This document shows positions 39,505-50,132 of a DNA stretch of 64,000 nt, in pieces. The notes beneath the pieces were generated by a model that saw nothing but the letters and a program-made list of their open reading frames with translations, searched no databases and was not told the origin of the DNA. The DNA is from Zymoseptoria tritici IPO323 (Eukaryota > Ascomycota > Dothideomycetes > Mycosphaerellales > Mycosphaerellaceae). The stretch covers positions 248,001 through 312,000 of the forward strand of contig NC_018209.1 of assembly GCF_000219625.1 (NCBI RefSeq). The letters are read 5' to 3'. The position numbers and the translations under genes were made by a program. The stretch's first letter is position 1; each line of letters begins with the position of its first letter.

Positions 39505-40551
39505 ATGACTATCCACACCGCGGGCAGTATCGGGAAGGGGAAGACCAAAATCTCCAGGCCAGTCCCTAAACCCCCGATCTCAGTGAAGGGACGACTGCCG
39601 CCTCCTCGCAAAGGCACAAGACGTGGTTTGAGGAGCTCAGGCAAGACAGCAGGATATCGAAGCAGCTCAGACGACTCCTCCGATGGCTCCAGCAGCTCAG
39701 ACGAATCCGACCAAGAAGACGCCGAAGAAGATTCAGACGACTCGGACGATTCAAATCATTCGCAAGAATCAGAAGACTTCGTCCCGCCACTGCCGCCAAT
39801 AACATTTCCATGGCTCGTGGGCTACCCGCCGTACAAAGAGAATCCATCAACGACCTTCCCTGACCTCCCTCCGGAGCTAAGATCGGCAATATACGAAATG
39901 CTCTGGGAGGACGACGAACAACACATCGCTTACTTCGTCGAGCCACCTCTTGCAAAAGCTTACCCGATGCTACGCCCGGAGATACTCCCCGAGTACCTCA
40001 AACTCGCCAAGCTCATCGTTATCGTCCGATCGAACTTTCAATACGATGAAATTGCCTCGACAGTGCACTGCATCGTCAGCCAAGAAGCCTCCTGGGAATG
40101 GGCAAACGACTACGACTTACCCGCTGGTAAAATCCACCTCCACCGCGAGGTGAAGCGCAATCTCGACGCCTCGGACGGTGTCAGGGAGCCGGTGTTTTAC
40201 CATATTGAAGTGAGATCTTTCGACATGTCCCGCGTGATGGAGTCGGCTTTCGACGCGGAAGTGCACGATTCCGAATCCAAGACAGACTATCCTGGTCGAC
40301 GCTTCCACTACGATGCATCGGTTACGTTCAAGTGGGATACAACCTCGAGCCTGCGAGTCTCCAAGGTCGGCCCGTTTGGTGTCAATGATGCCAACTTCCA
40401 GGGGGATTGGATAAGGAGGATCGCGCGTCCAGTGCGTGCTACGGCTTGGGAGATTGTGAATAGGCCGGGCTTTTGTGGATTCACGCTAAGGGACTTGAAG
40501 GATCTGGCGTGGGGGTTCCGGCTGATCGATTCGAATTGGGAAGTGATTTGA
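39505..40551 (+). CDS. Conserved acidic-linker protein of unknown function (paralogue B)
   Basis: Single exon, 348 residues from ATG 39505 (MTIHTAGSIGKGKTKISRPV). It mirrors the gene at 18870-19955: a basic Pro-rich start, then GTRRGLRSSGK, a Ser/Asp/Glu block (about residues 50-95), ITFPWLVGYPPYKENPSTTF, LPPELRSAIYEMLW, LPEYLKLAKLIVIVRSNF, NDYDLPAGKIHLH and RPGFCGFTLRDLKDL. The LPPELRSAIYEMLW segment looks like the start of an F-box/2EXR-type domain, but no function follows from that. The two genes are 20 kb apart in opposite directions and differ over most positions, so the duplication is not recent. An in-frame ATG at 39400 is an alternative start. Confidence 0.7.
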   Translation: MTIHTAGSIGKGKTKISRPVPKPPISVKGRLPPPRKGTRRGLRSSGKTAGYRSSSDDSSDGSSSSDESDQEDAEEDSDDSDDSNHSQESEDFVPPLPPITFPWLVGYPPYKENPSTTFPDLPPELRSAIYEMLWEDDEQHIAYFVEPPLAKAYPMLRPEILPEYLKLAKLIVIVRSNFQYDEIASTVHCIVSQEASWEWANDYDLPAGKIHLHREVKRNLDASDGVREPVFYHIEVRSFDMSRVMESAFDAEVHDSESKTDYPGRRFHYDASVTFKWDTTSSLRVSKVGPFGVNDANFQGDWIRRIARPVRATAWEIVNRPGFCGFTLRDLKDLAWGFRLIDSNWEVI

Positions 40552-40887
40552 TGCTTGGTACAGAAGGTTTCAAGAGTCGGCCGATGACAGCTCACTGAGA
40601 ATGTGAAGAGGGAGATTCTTTCGGTGTAATGGGGAGGATCGTTTGAGAGGATAGATGAGCTTCATCGAGAGACTGCGGCGTCGATATAGTGTATAGACAT
40701 GTGTACGTCAGTGTGTTGATGAAGTAATATGCATGCAGGCTTTGTCATACTTCATGCGTCGTAGAATTCCACCGCGGAAATGGAGACCCTTTGGCGGCCA
40801 TGGACAATTTCCTCCATCTTGAACGATCTCTGGGTCTGACTTAGGAGCCTCCTCCTACGTTGCGATACCAGCGACATACGCTTCTCT
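40552..40887. other. Short convergent intergenic region
   Basis: About 335 bp between the 3' ends of paralogue B (+) and the dehydratase-like gene (-). It holds both 3' flanks and nothing else seen. Confidence 0.4.
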
Positions 40888-42025
40888 CTACCACTCTCGG
40901 ATCTCGCCTCCAGGCCCATAAAAGATCGGCGATCTCCACGCCTCTGTATCAATCGAAGCAGCACGAACGGCCTCCTCATCAATCTCGATGCCCAGTCCTG
41001 GACCTGAGGGTAGCTTGATCATCCCATCCTTCACATCCCAGATCTCCGGATTCTTCGTATAGCTCAGCAGGTCCGCTCCGCCCACATTGTAGTGGATCCC
41101 TAGCGGCATCTCCTGAATGGCAAAGTTGCTGCACACTGCGTCAACCTGTAAACTTGCAGCCATCGCAATGGGCCCAAGAGGGCAATGCGGAGCCAGTGCG
41201 ACATCATACGCCTCTGCCATGCGAGCAATGCGCAGTGTCTCGGATATGCCTCCACAGTGACATATATCCGGCTGCAAGACGTCCACACATCTCCCCTCCA
41301 AGAACGGTTTGACATCCCATCGACTGTGCAACCTCTCACCCAGCGCAATAGGCGTACTAACCAACCTCGCCAACTCCTGAATGCCCTCCACATTCTCACT
41401 CAACAGCGGCTCCTCGATAAACATCACCCTCTCCGCCTCCAACAACTTCGCCAATTGCTTCGCCATCGGCTTATGCACCCGACCATGAAAATCCACACCC
41501 ACATCCAACCCCAACCCCTTCACCGTCCTCACCCTCTCCACCGCAGCGTCCAACTTCCCGGGTGAATCCAACCACCCCAAATCCTCCGTCGCATTCATCT
41601 TCACCGCCTTAAACCCCTGCTCCACCCGTCCCTTCGCCATGACTTCCACATCCCCCGGCCGATCTCCTCCAATCCACGCATACACTTTCAATTCCGTCCT
41701 CACCTTCCCTCCCAATAACTCATAAATCGGCACATCCAATTTCCGCGCTTTCAAGTCCCGCGATGTCGATCCCAGATAAAGCAGACATGAGAACTGGTCC
41801 TCCGCGGTAAAACCCTCCGCGATATCCGAGCTGCCAGATGTGTTCGATGTCGTCGGCTTCGAGACCGAGGAAGCGGGTGCGAAAGGCATCGAGACAGCCT
41901 TCGACGGCTTCTGTGTGGCCTTCGAGGGAGGCTTCGCCCCAGCCGGTGTTGCCTGAGGAGTCGATGATTTTGACGAAGAGCCAGCGGGGTGGGAGGCGGA
42001 AGTATTCGATTGATGTTATGAGCAT
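40888..42025 (-). pseudogene. Galactonate-dehydratase-like enolase-superfamily gene with a frameshift
   Basis: From ATG 42025 the frame reads an intact N-terminal capping domain (MLITSIEYFRLPPRWLFVKI) to GPVLMSALSGIDIA, then runs out of frame at 41758-41762. One frame over, it resumes DLKARKLDVPIYELLGGKV to the stop at 40888. Relatives have Ala-Leu-Trp-Asp here; only one base lies between the Ala and Asp codons, a net loss of five bases. Everything else is conserved: K in KAVKMNATEDLGW, DVGVDFHGR, FIEEP, ALGERLHSR, DICHCGGISE and APHCPLGPIAMAASLQ, matching DgoD-type D-galactonate dehydratase with His and Glu/Asp metal ligands. No intron can explain a loss. It is either a very young pseudogene or an assembly error. 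The remaining product would lack its cap. Confidence 0.8.
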
Positions 42026-42498
42026 TTTGGCGAGGGCCTTGGTCGGGTGAACGGTGTATGATGAGAGATGATGAGACTGACCATGGGAAAGGCTCAGGTA
42101 ATGACTTACGGATGCGCGAGACTGTGGGTCGTCATGTACATGTATGTCGCTGGCATTTGACCCGAAGGGCAGGTGGAAGCGGAGAAATGTTCAGACGGAA
42201 CATGAACGACATGGAAAGTGTATTCTCGAGTCGTCTTCTGCGCGGGCGGCATGTTAGGAATTGTCAGCGACATCGAGACTGCCTTGCATGGACTGTGAAA
42301 TGGAGGAAATAGAAAGGAAGAGGAGAGAAAGGGAGATAAATATATACTACTACTCCCCAGCACGGACCCAATGATGACTTTCACGTTCACTTTCATGTGC
42401 GTGTCTTGCCCCACGTCTTCCAGAAATTCCATCTTCCAATCTCCAAAAATGTACACCGACATCTTTGCCCTCTCAACGACATCTACGGCCCTGCGGAC
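42026..42498. other. Divergent promoter region, dehydratase-like gene and helicase
   Basis: About 470 bp between two divergent starts. A purine-rich stretch (gaaaggaagaggagagaaag near 42310-42335) is followed by TATATACTACTACT (42340-42354), which could be the helicase TATA region. Confidence 0.4.
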
Positions 42499-45400
42499 AT
42501 GGTCAACAAACCGCATGCGCCACGAGCCGGCAATAAAAAGAAAACTCCCGCCTCCGCCGCCGCATTGAACGAGGAAGACACCAGCTATATTGTCTTTGGC
42601 AACGAGAAACCGAAGAAACCAAAACCGACGAATACAGAGGAGCCGCAAGCGAGCGGAAGCAAAGCAAAAACTTCCGCTGCTGGTTCAAATGGCGCAGCTA
42701 CAGAAGAGACGAAACCCGAGGAGAAAAAACCAGATCCCAAGATCCTCATTGGAGGCCCATCATGGACCGGCAAACTACCCATGACCCTCTTCAACGAGCA
42801 TTGCCAAAAGCAAAGATGGGAAAGAGTCGAATACACAGTCCACCGCAACGGCCAAGGCTTCACAGGAGGCGTGATCATTAAGAAGAAGGATCCCAAAACT
42901 CACGCCTTGACCATTCTCCCACCGATCATGCCGCCAATAGACTACAACAAAGAGCGAGGGACACAGGAAACCGCGATCGAGGCGCGACATTTCGCCGCGG
43001 CGTATGCTCTGTTTCGAGTGAGCAATATGAAGAATATACACATGATGCTGCCGCCGAAATATCGAGATTTGTGGAAGGGAGATTTTCAGGACCTGAAGAG
43101 CGAGGCGACGGCGAGCGGGCAGGGATATCTGTATGAGGCGGATCCGTTTCTGGCGAAGAAGAAGCATGATGAGGCGATGGTTGCGAAGGAGAAGGCGAAG
43201 GTCGACAAGGCGAAGCAGAAGGTTGAAGATAAGAAGCTGGAGGTTGTCAGCCTGGACGGGCAAGTGCAGAGCAAGCATGTTCTGAAAGGATGGATGCGAG
43301 TGCCCAAGGTTGAGATGGGTTTGAGGACAAGAAGAGAGGTTGAACGATTGATCCGACAAGGCGGAGCGTGGAATCCGCACGAGGTGGTGTTGACGGCTGG
43401 ACAGCGCAAAGCCATTGTGGACGACTTGTCGAATATTGGCTTTCGCAGAAGTCATGCTGAAGAGGCGAGTGAGATTTGCAAGGATCGAGAGGAGTGTCTG
43501 GACTGGCTGCTCATTCATGTGCCGGAGGACGACCTACCGAAGTGGACATTGCCGGACAACTATCTCGCAGGTGTGAGCCTGGCCAGTGGTGACATGAAGC
43601 GGGAGGGGAGATTGAAGCGACTTTCTGCTGCTGGATATTCCGCCGAGCTCTGTGCGGACGTTCTCGACTCTTGCAATGGTGACGAAGCACGGACGGCGGA
43701 GATCCTGCAGGCAAGACTTCTGGAGCAAGAGGCTATGCCTTCGGCAAGCTCTCCTGGATCGTACGGGGTATGGGATGAAGAGCAAGCGACGCTCGAGGCC
43801 ATTTTCGGCGATCGTTACACCAACCACGACAGATTATGCACAATCACACTGGAGTTGCAGACACCTTCGAAACAACCGATCGTGCTCCGCGCTCGCCCTC
43901 CGAGCGATGGCTACCCATCAGCACTGCCTGTACTGTCAGTCGATGCCGACTTGCCAGCATACGTCAAGCTTAGTCTTCTCAAGAAGGTACTCACCGTTGC
44001 AAAGGAAGAGTACAGCGGCGACCAAATGCTTTTCAGCATCATCGACTGGCTGGAACAGAATATTCCTCGTGTGATCGAGAACCCCGGCAAGCTCAGCGAA
44101 GTCGCCAGTGCGACAGCTGCTTCCACCACGGAGCTCGCCCGTCCGCCGAGAGCGAAGAAACAAAGAAGACAACCTCATCCCATCTCTTGGAACTCCCAAA
44201 GTGGTGTCAGCCAGCGTCTACTGGATGCTTGGAGGTCAAGACAATCGACTCCCGACCAGCAGCGAATGATGAAAGGTCGACAAGGCTTACCAGCCTGGAA
44301 GTTGCAGGATGCCATCATCCGATCAGTGACGGACAACCAAGTCACTATCATTTCTGGAGAGACAGGATCCGGAAAGTCCACACAGTCCGTGCAATTCATC
44401 CTCGACGACCTCCTCGAACGTGGTTTCGGTGAGCAAGCGAATCTAATATGCACGCAGCCACGCCGAATTTCAGCTCTCGGTCTGGCTGATCGTGTGGCTG
44501 ATGAGCGGTGTGGCAGAGTTGGAGAAGAAGTCGGCTTCGCGATTCGAGGCGAGTCGAAACAGAGACAAGGTGTGACCAAGATCACATTCGTGACGACCGG
44601 TGTCTTGCTTCGAAGGTTACAGACCTCAGGAGGCAGCACTGATGACGTGGTGAGAAGTCTGGCGGACGTGAGCCATGTTGTTATCGATGAGGTGCATGAG
44701 CGCAGTCTAGACACCGACTTCTTGCTTGTGCTGTTGAGAGACGTGCTGAAGAAACGTAAGGACCTGAAGCTGGTGTTGATGAGTGCTACGCTTGATGCCA
44801 ACACTTTTGAGAACTACTTCCGAGCGAGCTCCACTGTTGGTCAGGTGGAAATTCAAGGTCGAACATATCCAGTGCACGACATCTACCTCGACGAGATCGT
44901 GCGCATGACGGGGTTCGGCACTGTCGAGCCTGAGGACCCCACCGAGCCAGAGATTGCTCCGAATGATCCTCACTTCCATGCTTCCGGCACTTCGACACCT
45001 ACCACAGGCGCTCCCAGCATCGGCAACGCTTTACGAGCCGTCGGTACGAGGATCAACTACGAACTCATCGCACGAACAGTAGAACACATCGACCACCGTC
45101 TCGGCGACATCGAAGGCGGCATCCTCATCTTTCTCCCCGGTGTGGCAGAAATCGACCAAACTCTCCGAGCTCTCCGGAGCATGTCTAATCTCCACGCCCT
45201 GCCCCTTCATGCCTCCCTCCAAAGCTCTGAGCAACGAAAAGTCTTCCCTCGAGCTCCCTCCGGCATGCGAAAAGTCATCTGCGCCACCAACGTCGCAGAA
45301 ACGTCAATTACGATAGAGGATATCGTGGCAGTCATCGATACTGGCCGAGTCAAGGAAACGAGCTTCGACCCTGCTAATAACATGGTCAAGCTCGCAGAAG

Positions 45401-46653
45401 TCTGGGCGTCTCGAGCGGCATGCAAACAGCGGAGGGGTCGTGCTGGACGTGTGAGGGCTGGTGAGTGCTACAAGCTGTATACACGCTCTGCGGAGGCGAA
45501 GATGGCTGAACGACCGGATCCGGAGATTCGTCGTGTGCCGTTGGAGCAGCTTTGTCTGTCAGTGAGAGCGATGGGTGTGAGTGATGTACCCGCGTTCTTG
45601 GCTTCAGCATTGACTCCACCCGAGTCTCTGGCTGTGGCTGGTGCACTGAAGCTGTTGACGAGGATGGGAGCGCTAGACAGCGCTGACTTGACGGCACTCG
45701 GTCGGCATCTCTCAATGATCCCAGCTGATCTCCGCTGTGGCAAGCTCATGGTCTACGGCGCCGCATTCGGCTGTCTAGAAGCCTGCTTGACCATCGCCGC
45801 CATCCTCACCGTCAAATCTCCCTTCGTCAGCCCTCAGCCGAAGCGAGAAGAATCCAAAGCCGCCCGCGCAGCCTTCGGCGGTGGCAACGGCGACCTCCTC
45901 TGCGACCTCCACGCCTTCGAAGAATGGTCCTCCCGCCGGTCGGCCGGTGAGCCTACCTCCATCACCCGCCGCTGGTGCGACGAGAACTTCCTCAACCACC
46001 AAACGCTCATGGACATCTCCACCAATCGCACGCAATACATCTCCTCGCTCCAAGAAATCGGCTTCCTCCCTCTCTCCTACCGCCCCAACCACCCTTCCGC
46101 CGCCGAATTCAACGCCCATAACACCAGCGAAGTCCTCATCCGCGCGCTCGTCGCAGGATCTTTCCAACCTCAACTCGCACGCATCGAGTTCCCCGACAAG
46201 AAATACGCCCAAGCATCCTCAGGGGCCGTGGAAATCGACCCGGAAGCCCGCACGATCAAATTCTTCAACGAGGAAAACGGGCGGGTGTTCGTACATCCTT
46301 CCTCCACCCTCTTCGGCGCGCAGACATTCCCCGGGAATAGCATGTACATGAGTTACTTTACGAAGATGGCGACGAGCAAAGTGTTCATCCGCGACTTGAC
46401 GCCTTTCAATGTGTATAGCTTGTTGATGTTCTCGGGACCGGTGACGATTGATCCGCAAGGGAGAGGGTTGCTGGTGGATGGATGGGTGCGGTTGAGGGGA
46501 TGGGCGAGGATTGGAGTGTTGGTGAGTCGGATGAGGATGATGTTGGATGAGTTGTTGGCGAGGAAGTTGGAGGATCCGGGGTTGGGGATGGGGGAGAGTG
46601 AGGTTGTGAGGGCGGTGAGGAGGATGGTGGAGTTGGATGGGTTGGATCGATGA
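42499..46653 (+). CDS. DExH-box RNA helicase, DHX57/YLR419W-like (UBA-RWD-helicase)
   Basis: Single exon, 1,384 residues from ATG 42499 (MVNKPHAPRAGNKKKTPASA); the open frame before it starts without ATG. The N-terminus is Lys/Ala-rich, then a charged coiled stretch (about 240-260). UBA-like segments lie about 300-395 (DDLSNIGFRRSHAEEASEIC) and an RWD domain about 421-520 (WDEEQATLEAIFGDRY). The helicase core has motif I GETGSGKST (about 619), motif II DEVHER (about 729), SAT in VLMSATLDA, and motif VI QRRGRAGRVRAGE (about 977), followed by HA2 and OB-fold regions. Such proteins are ATP-dependent RNA helicases, probably in ribosome-associated processes; the exact role of this fungal branch is not established to my knowledge. 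Complete relative to family length. Confidence 0.92.
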   Translation: MVNKPHAPRAGNKKKTPASAAALNEEDTSYIVFGNEKPKKPKPTNTEEPQASGSKAKTSAAGSNGAATEETKPEEKKPDPKILIGGPSWTGKLPMTLFNEHCQKQRWERVEYTVHRNGQGFTGGVIIKKKDPKTHALTILPPIMPPIDYNKERGTQETAIEARHFAAAYALFRVSNMKNIHMMLPPKYRDLWKGDFQDLKSEATASGQGYLYEADPFLAKKKHDEAMVAKEKAKVDKAKQKVEDKKLEVVSLDGQVQSKHVLKGWMRVPKVEMGLRTRREVERLIRQGGAWNPHEVVLTAGQRKAIVDDLSNIGFRRSHAEEASEICKDREECLDWLLIHVPEDDLPKWTLPDNYLAGVSLASGDMKREGRLKRLSAAGYSAELCADVLDSCNGDEARTAEILQARLLEQEAMPSASSPGSYGVWDEEQATLEAIFGDRYTNHDRLCTITLELQTPSKQPIVLRARPPSDGYPSALPVLSVDADLPAYVKLSLLKKVLTVAKEEYSGDQMLFSIIDWLEQNIPRVIENPGKLSEVASATAASTTELARPPRAKKQRRQPHPISWNSQSGVSQRLLDAWRSRQSTPDQQRMMKGRQGLPAWKLQDAIIRSVTDNQVTIISGETGSGKSTQSVQFILDDLLERGFGEQANLICTQPRRISALGLADRVADERCGRVGEEVGFAIRGESKQRQGVTKITFVTTGVLLRRLQTSGGSTDDVVRSLADVSHVVIDEVHERSLDTDFLLVLLRDVLKKRKDLKLVLMSATLDANTFENYFRASSTVGQVEIQGRTYPVHDIYLDEIVRMTGFGTVEPEDPTEPEIAPNDPHFHASGTSTPTTGAPSIGNALRAVGTRINYELIARTVEHIDHRLGDIEGGILIFLPGVAEIDQTLRALRSMSNLHALPLHASLQSSEQRKVFPRAPSGMRKVICATNVAETSITIEDIVAVIDTGRVKETSFDPANNMVKLAEVWASRAACKQRRGRAGRVRAGECYKLYTRSAEAKMAERPDPEIRRVPLEQLCLSVRAMGVSDVPAFLASALTPPESLAVAGALKLLTRMGALDSADLTALGRHLSMIPADLRCGKLMVYGAAFGCLEACLTIAAILTVKSPFVSPQPKREESKAARAAFGGGNGDLLCDLHAFEEWSSRRSAGEPTSITRRWCDENFLNHQTLMDISTNRTQYISSLQEIGFLPLSYRPNHPSAAEFNAHNTSEVLIRALVAGSFQPQLARIEFPDKKYAQASSGAVEIDPEARTIKFFNEENGRVFVHPSSTLFGAQTFPGNSMYMSYFTKMATSKVFIRDLTPFNVYSLLMFSGPVTIDPQGRGLLVDGWVRLRGWARIGVLVSRMRMMLDELLARKLEDPGLGMGESEVVRAVRRMVELDGLDR

Positions 46654-47024
46654 GGTGGTCGTTCAAGAGCTGGAAGTGCTTTCTTGCGAACCCGCCTGGC
46701 CTTTCTACGCTGCATGGCTGCCTCACCGCTACAGAGCTGCTCCACCGCTACCACTTCACTGCTACTGTATCGTTGACTCGCTTCAAGCTACAGAGTACTA
46801 CGAATTACGCCCAATATGACTGAGTCTCCGCAGTCTCCCACAGCTCCAACAACCAGTGCGGGGATGTTCTGCTTGCGACCTCACGTCCGAGGTCTTGAGA
46901 AGAATGCATTTAATCCGAGAAGAACATTTATTCTGCTGGTCTGTTTTGCGGGACGACTTGATATTGTTGCGAACATCGATTTCGAGCAAAAGATATAGAC
47001 CATTGTGGTAGAACGGAAAGAAAG
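46654..47024. other. Intergenic, nothing recognised
   Basis: About 370 bp between the helicase stop and the ligase start. No motif seen. Confidence 0.4.
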
Positions 47025-48896
47025 ATGGCGGCCTCAACTACAGAACGAATTTACCACCATCCCTCCAAGCGGCATGTGGATATACCTCCCGTCGATCTGC
47101 TCACATTGCTCTTCGGTATACAACATTTCCCATCTTCAATAACACTGTTCAGCTTACCCTCCTCCCAGACTCCGAACACAGCGTCGCGGAAGACTCCACA
47201 GTCCTGCACATCGAAGCCGCCGACCCAACCAACAAGATAACCAAGGCCCAACTCCGGCTTCTAGTTGAGAACATCGCCCACGGTCTGCGAACGCAATACC
47301 GTATCGGCTGGAACGGCCCCAACGTCGACACTGTCACGGTCATCACTCACGGCCAAATCCTCGTGCCCGCAGCTTTGTACGCCGTCATTGCTGCGGGAGG
47401 TGTCTACTCTGCTGCGAGTCCGTCTTCTACCGTGTCTGAATTGGCTCGCCAAGTCAAGATCGGTAAGAGCAACTTGATCATTTGCGGAGCGGAGCACGTC
47501 GATGTTGCGTCGAAAGCGGCGAAGGAATGTGGTCTCCCATTGAAGAATGTATTGCTGCTGGAATCGGAGAAGGGGAAGTGGGGACTAAAAAGTCTGGAGG
47601 GAGAAGTGAACGTCGTGAGTAAAGGCAAGCAGAAGTGGAGGAAAATCTTCAACCCGCAGGTGTTGAAGGAGAGTCTGATTGTCATTCTATGGAGTTCTGG
47701 GACGACTGGTCTGTATCTCACCAAACCCATCTGAATAGACGTCAGCTGATAGGGAGAATAGGCCTCCCCAAAGGAGTGATGCTCTCCCACGCCAACCTCG
47801 TAGCAGAAACCTACCTCATGGCCCTCTCCGGCCGGGAATGGGCCGCCACGGAAATGGAAAAGGGGACCTACACCCCGTCCGAATACAACACCCTCGCACA
47901 CCTGCCGATCAGCCACATCGCCGGACTCTTCGGATACATGGTGTTCCCCTTCTACTCCGCCGGGACCGTGATCTGGATGCGGAAATACGAGTGGAGTAAA
48001 ATGCTCGCCGCGTTGAAAGCGTTCAAGATCACGGCTTTCTACACCGTGCCGTCGATTTGGTTGCGGATCTCCAAGGCGAAGGAGATCACCGATCATTTAC
48101 AGTATGTCGAGGCTGTGAGCACAGGCGCTGCGCCGATGGATAGCGAGTTGCAGAAAGCGGCGAATGCGAGAGCCGGCGATGGGAAGAGTTTGTTTATTGG
48201 GCAGACGTGGGGATTGAGTGAGACGACGGGTGCGGTGACGGCGATGCCGAAGGGGGAGTCGGATGATACGGGGAGTATTAGTCCGATTTTGCCGATGGTG
48301 GACTTGAGGATTGTGGATGAGGAGTTCAAGGATGTGGAGCCGGGTCAGGAGGGAGAGCTGATTGTGAGGAGTGTGTTGGTGACGAATGGGTATTTTGATA
48401 ACCCGCAGGCGACGAAGCAGTCGTTTCATGGGGATTGGTTCTTGACGGGGGATATTGGTGTTATGAGGGATGGGAAATTTTATGTTGTTGATCGGAAGAA
48501 GGTAAGATTCGCTCGTGTGATCTCTTGTGGTATCATGCTTGCTAATTGCGCGATTTGTAGGAACTGCTGAAATACAAAGGCCTCCAAGTCGCTCCCGCCG
48601 AGCTCGAAAACATCCTCTTTACCCATCCGAAAATCAAAGAAGCCGCCGTGGTCGGCGTGCCCGCTCCTAACGACCCTACCACCGATCTGCCACGCGCATA
48701 TGTGGTTGCCGTGGACAAGAACGATATCTCCGAGGAGGAAGTGAAGGAGTTTGTGAAGGCGAGAGTTGCGCAGTATAAGCAACTGCGCGGTGGTGTTGTG
48801 TTCCTGAATGATATTCCCAAGAATGCGATTGGGAAGTTCTTGCGGAGGGAATTGAGGGAGAGGGCCAAGAAGGAGTTGAAGACGGCGAAGCTGTGA
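47025..48896 (+). CDS. 4-coumarate-CoA-ligase-like acyl-CoA synthetase, peroxisomal
   Basis: Four exons (47025-47115, 47169-47708, 47762-48501, 48561-48896) give 568 residues; introns are 53, 53 and 59 bp. ATG 47025 starts MAASTTERIYHHPSKRHVDI; the first junction rebuilds LTLLFDSEHSVAEDS. The AMP-binding motif SSGTTGLPKGVMLSH is split by intron 2 after the last Thr. Next come HLPISHIAGLFGY, GQTWGLSETTG, FLTGDIGVMRDGKFYVVDRKK (intron 3 follows) and ELLKYKGLQVAPAELE; the catalytic Lys is in IPKNAIGKFLRREL. The last three residues are AKL, a type-1 peroxisomal signal. It should activate a carboxylic acid, probably an aryl or medium-chain acid, to its CoA thioester. No other pathway gene lies next to it. 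Confidence 0.93.
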
Positions 48897-48924
48897 TAGT
48901 TCAGCCAGGTATTGACGCCGGTAT

Positions 48925-49728
48925 TCAGCTTCCAGCCGTCTGTAACGATGTCGAGGTTGAAACCGCTGTGTCGTTGGTGGGATTCATGTACCTCATCAAT
49001 ATCTCCAGGGTCCACAGTCCTGCCAGGAGGACCAGATAGAACATGAAGTACTCGAACATTGACCGTGGGCCACGCTCAGGATGTCTCCACCAATCTGGGC
49101 GTCCTGACCAGCGAGCTTTGCATAGCTTGGCGATGTCGGCCATGAGAACCACCGCAGCGAGGTTTGCTAAGCCATAGATAAAAGTAATCAATGGTGCAGC
49201 TTGGGGTGACTTGTGAGGAGTAATTACTCGAAAGATCCAGGCCATCCACAAAGTGACAGCGCTGACCATGAAACATGTGTTGAGTTTCCATAAGATTGGG
49301 ACGCTCTCGCGATCAGGCTCGTTGTCCTTATATGATTCTTGTAACTCAGTTGGGCGGCAGCAGTGCCGTTTGGTGTACCACCGAGGCATGCATGTGCGGC
49401 AGCAGATGTGTCCGCATGCGATAAGGAGATAATCCTTGCTTTTTTTCCTGCAGACAATACAATCGTCCGAGTTCATTTCCCTCAGGCATAATTCCCGTGG
49501 CGTGCGAGCAGCTGAGAGTGACGGAGGCGATGTTTGGTCTCTTGACGGTGGTAGTTGGACAGCTGTCGATGAGCGCGACACCAGTTCCCAGACCCCGATA
49601 GTTTGAAAGAGGAGGAAAGTCGAGAGTGGAGGCAAATACGCTGCTGCCAGTAGACCCAATGCCATGTGCGCGGTCGTGGAGGCCATGATCTGATCAAGAA
49701 TGCAGGACATGAATTGAATGCCGGCCAT
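48925..49728 (-). CDS. Membrane RING-finger-like protein 1 of 4 (degenerate RING)
   Basis: Single exon, 267 residues from ATG 49728, chosen because MAGIQFMSCILDQIMASTTAHM lines up position by position with its paralogue at 51449-52330; an upstream ATG at 49773 is also in frame. Helices lie about 22-45 (GLLAAAYLPPLSTFLLFQTIGV) and in three segments after the RING. The RING region reads CIVCRKKSKDYLLIACGHIC then CRTCMPRWYTKRHCCRPTE: the first six ligands are present, but the final C-P-x-C pair is replaced by HCCRPTE, so the second zinc site is doubtful. Paralogues suggest an endomembrane E3 ubiquitin ligase; this copy may be inactive. It converges on the 4CL-like gene with 28 bp between stops. 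Confidence 0.72.
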   Translation of the reverse strand: MAGIQFMSCILDQIMASTTAHMALGLLAAAYLPPLSTFLLFQTIGVWELVSRSSTAVQLPPSRDQTSPPSLSAARTPRELCLREMNSDDCIVCRKKSKDYLLIACGHICCRTCMPRWYTKRHCCRPTELQESYKDNEPDRESVPILWKLNTCFMVSAVTLWMAWIFRVITPHKSPQAAPLITFIYGLANLAAVVLMADIAKLCKARWSGRPDWWRHPERGPRSMFEYFMFYLVLLAGLWTLEILMRYMNPTNDTAVSTSTSLQTAGS

Positions 49729-50132
49729 GAAGTATCTTGATGGTGCGCGAGGGTCGGTCTGGAACAGAAGCATCGTGGCTGTTCAATCGGCTTCGCCGGA
49801 AGGGTAGAGAGAATTTCGGTTGTTTGTTCTGCCGTGCGCAAGCAAATTTAAGATAGCGATCGAATGGGATGAAGGGCGATGATCCCATGCAGACGGATAT
49901 GTTCGCGCTAGTGCCGTTTGTCCTTCGCTTGGACGTCTTTCATCAGAGCAGCGTCTTCCATTCAAGCTGCCGTCATAGCAATTTGTGCTGCAGATGAGAG
50001 TGATCAAGGTGTGAGGGTTGTCGCGCAGTGTGCCATTCGCAGGTTGACTTCTCGATCAGTGCTTGTGCCAAGCTGTTCATGCGCGGTACCGTGATCAAAC
50101 AGTGCTAGAGACCTTTGGCAGAGATGAAGTGC

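Noticed and set aside
40888..41889. 333-codon frame of the dehydratase taken as a complete gene
   Set aside because: Its first 45 residues are the out-of-frame reading of the true N-terminal domain; the real protein starts at 42025 and is frameshifted at 41758-41762.
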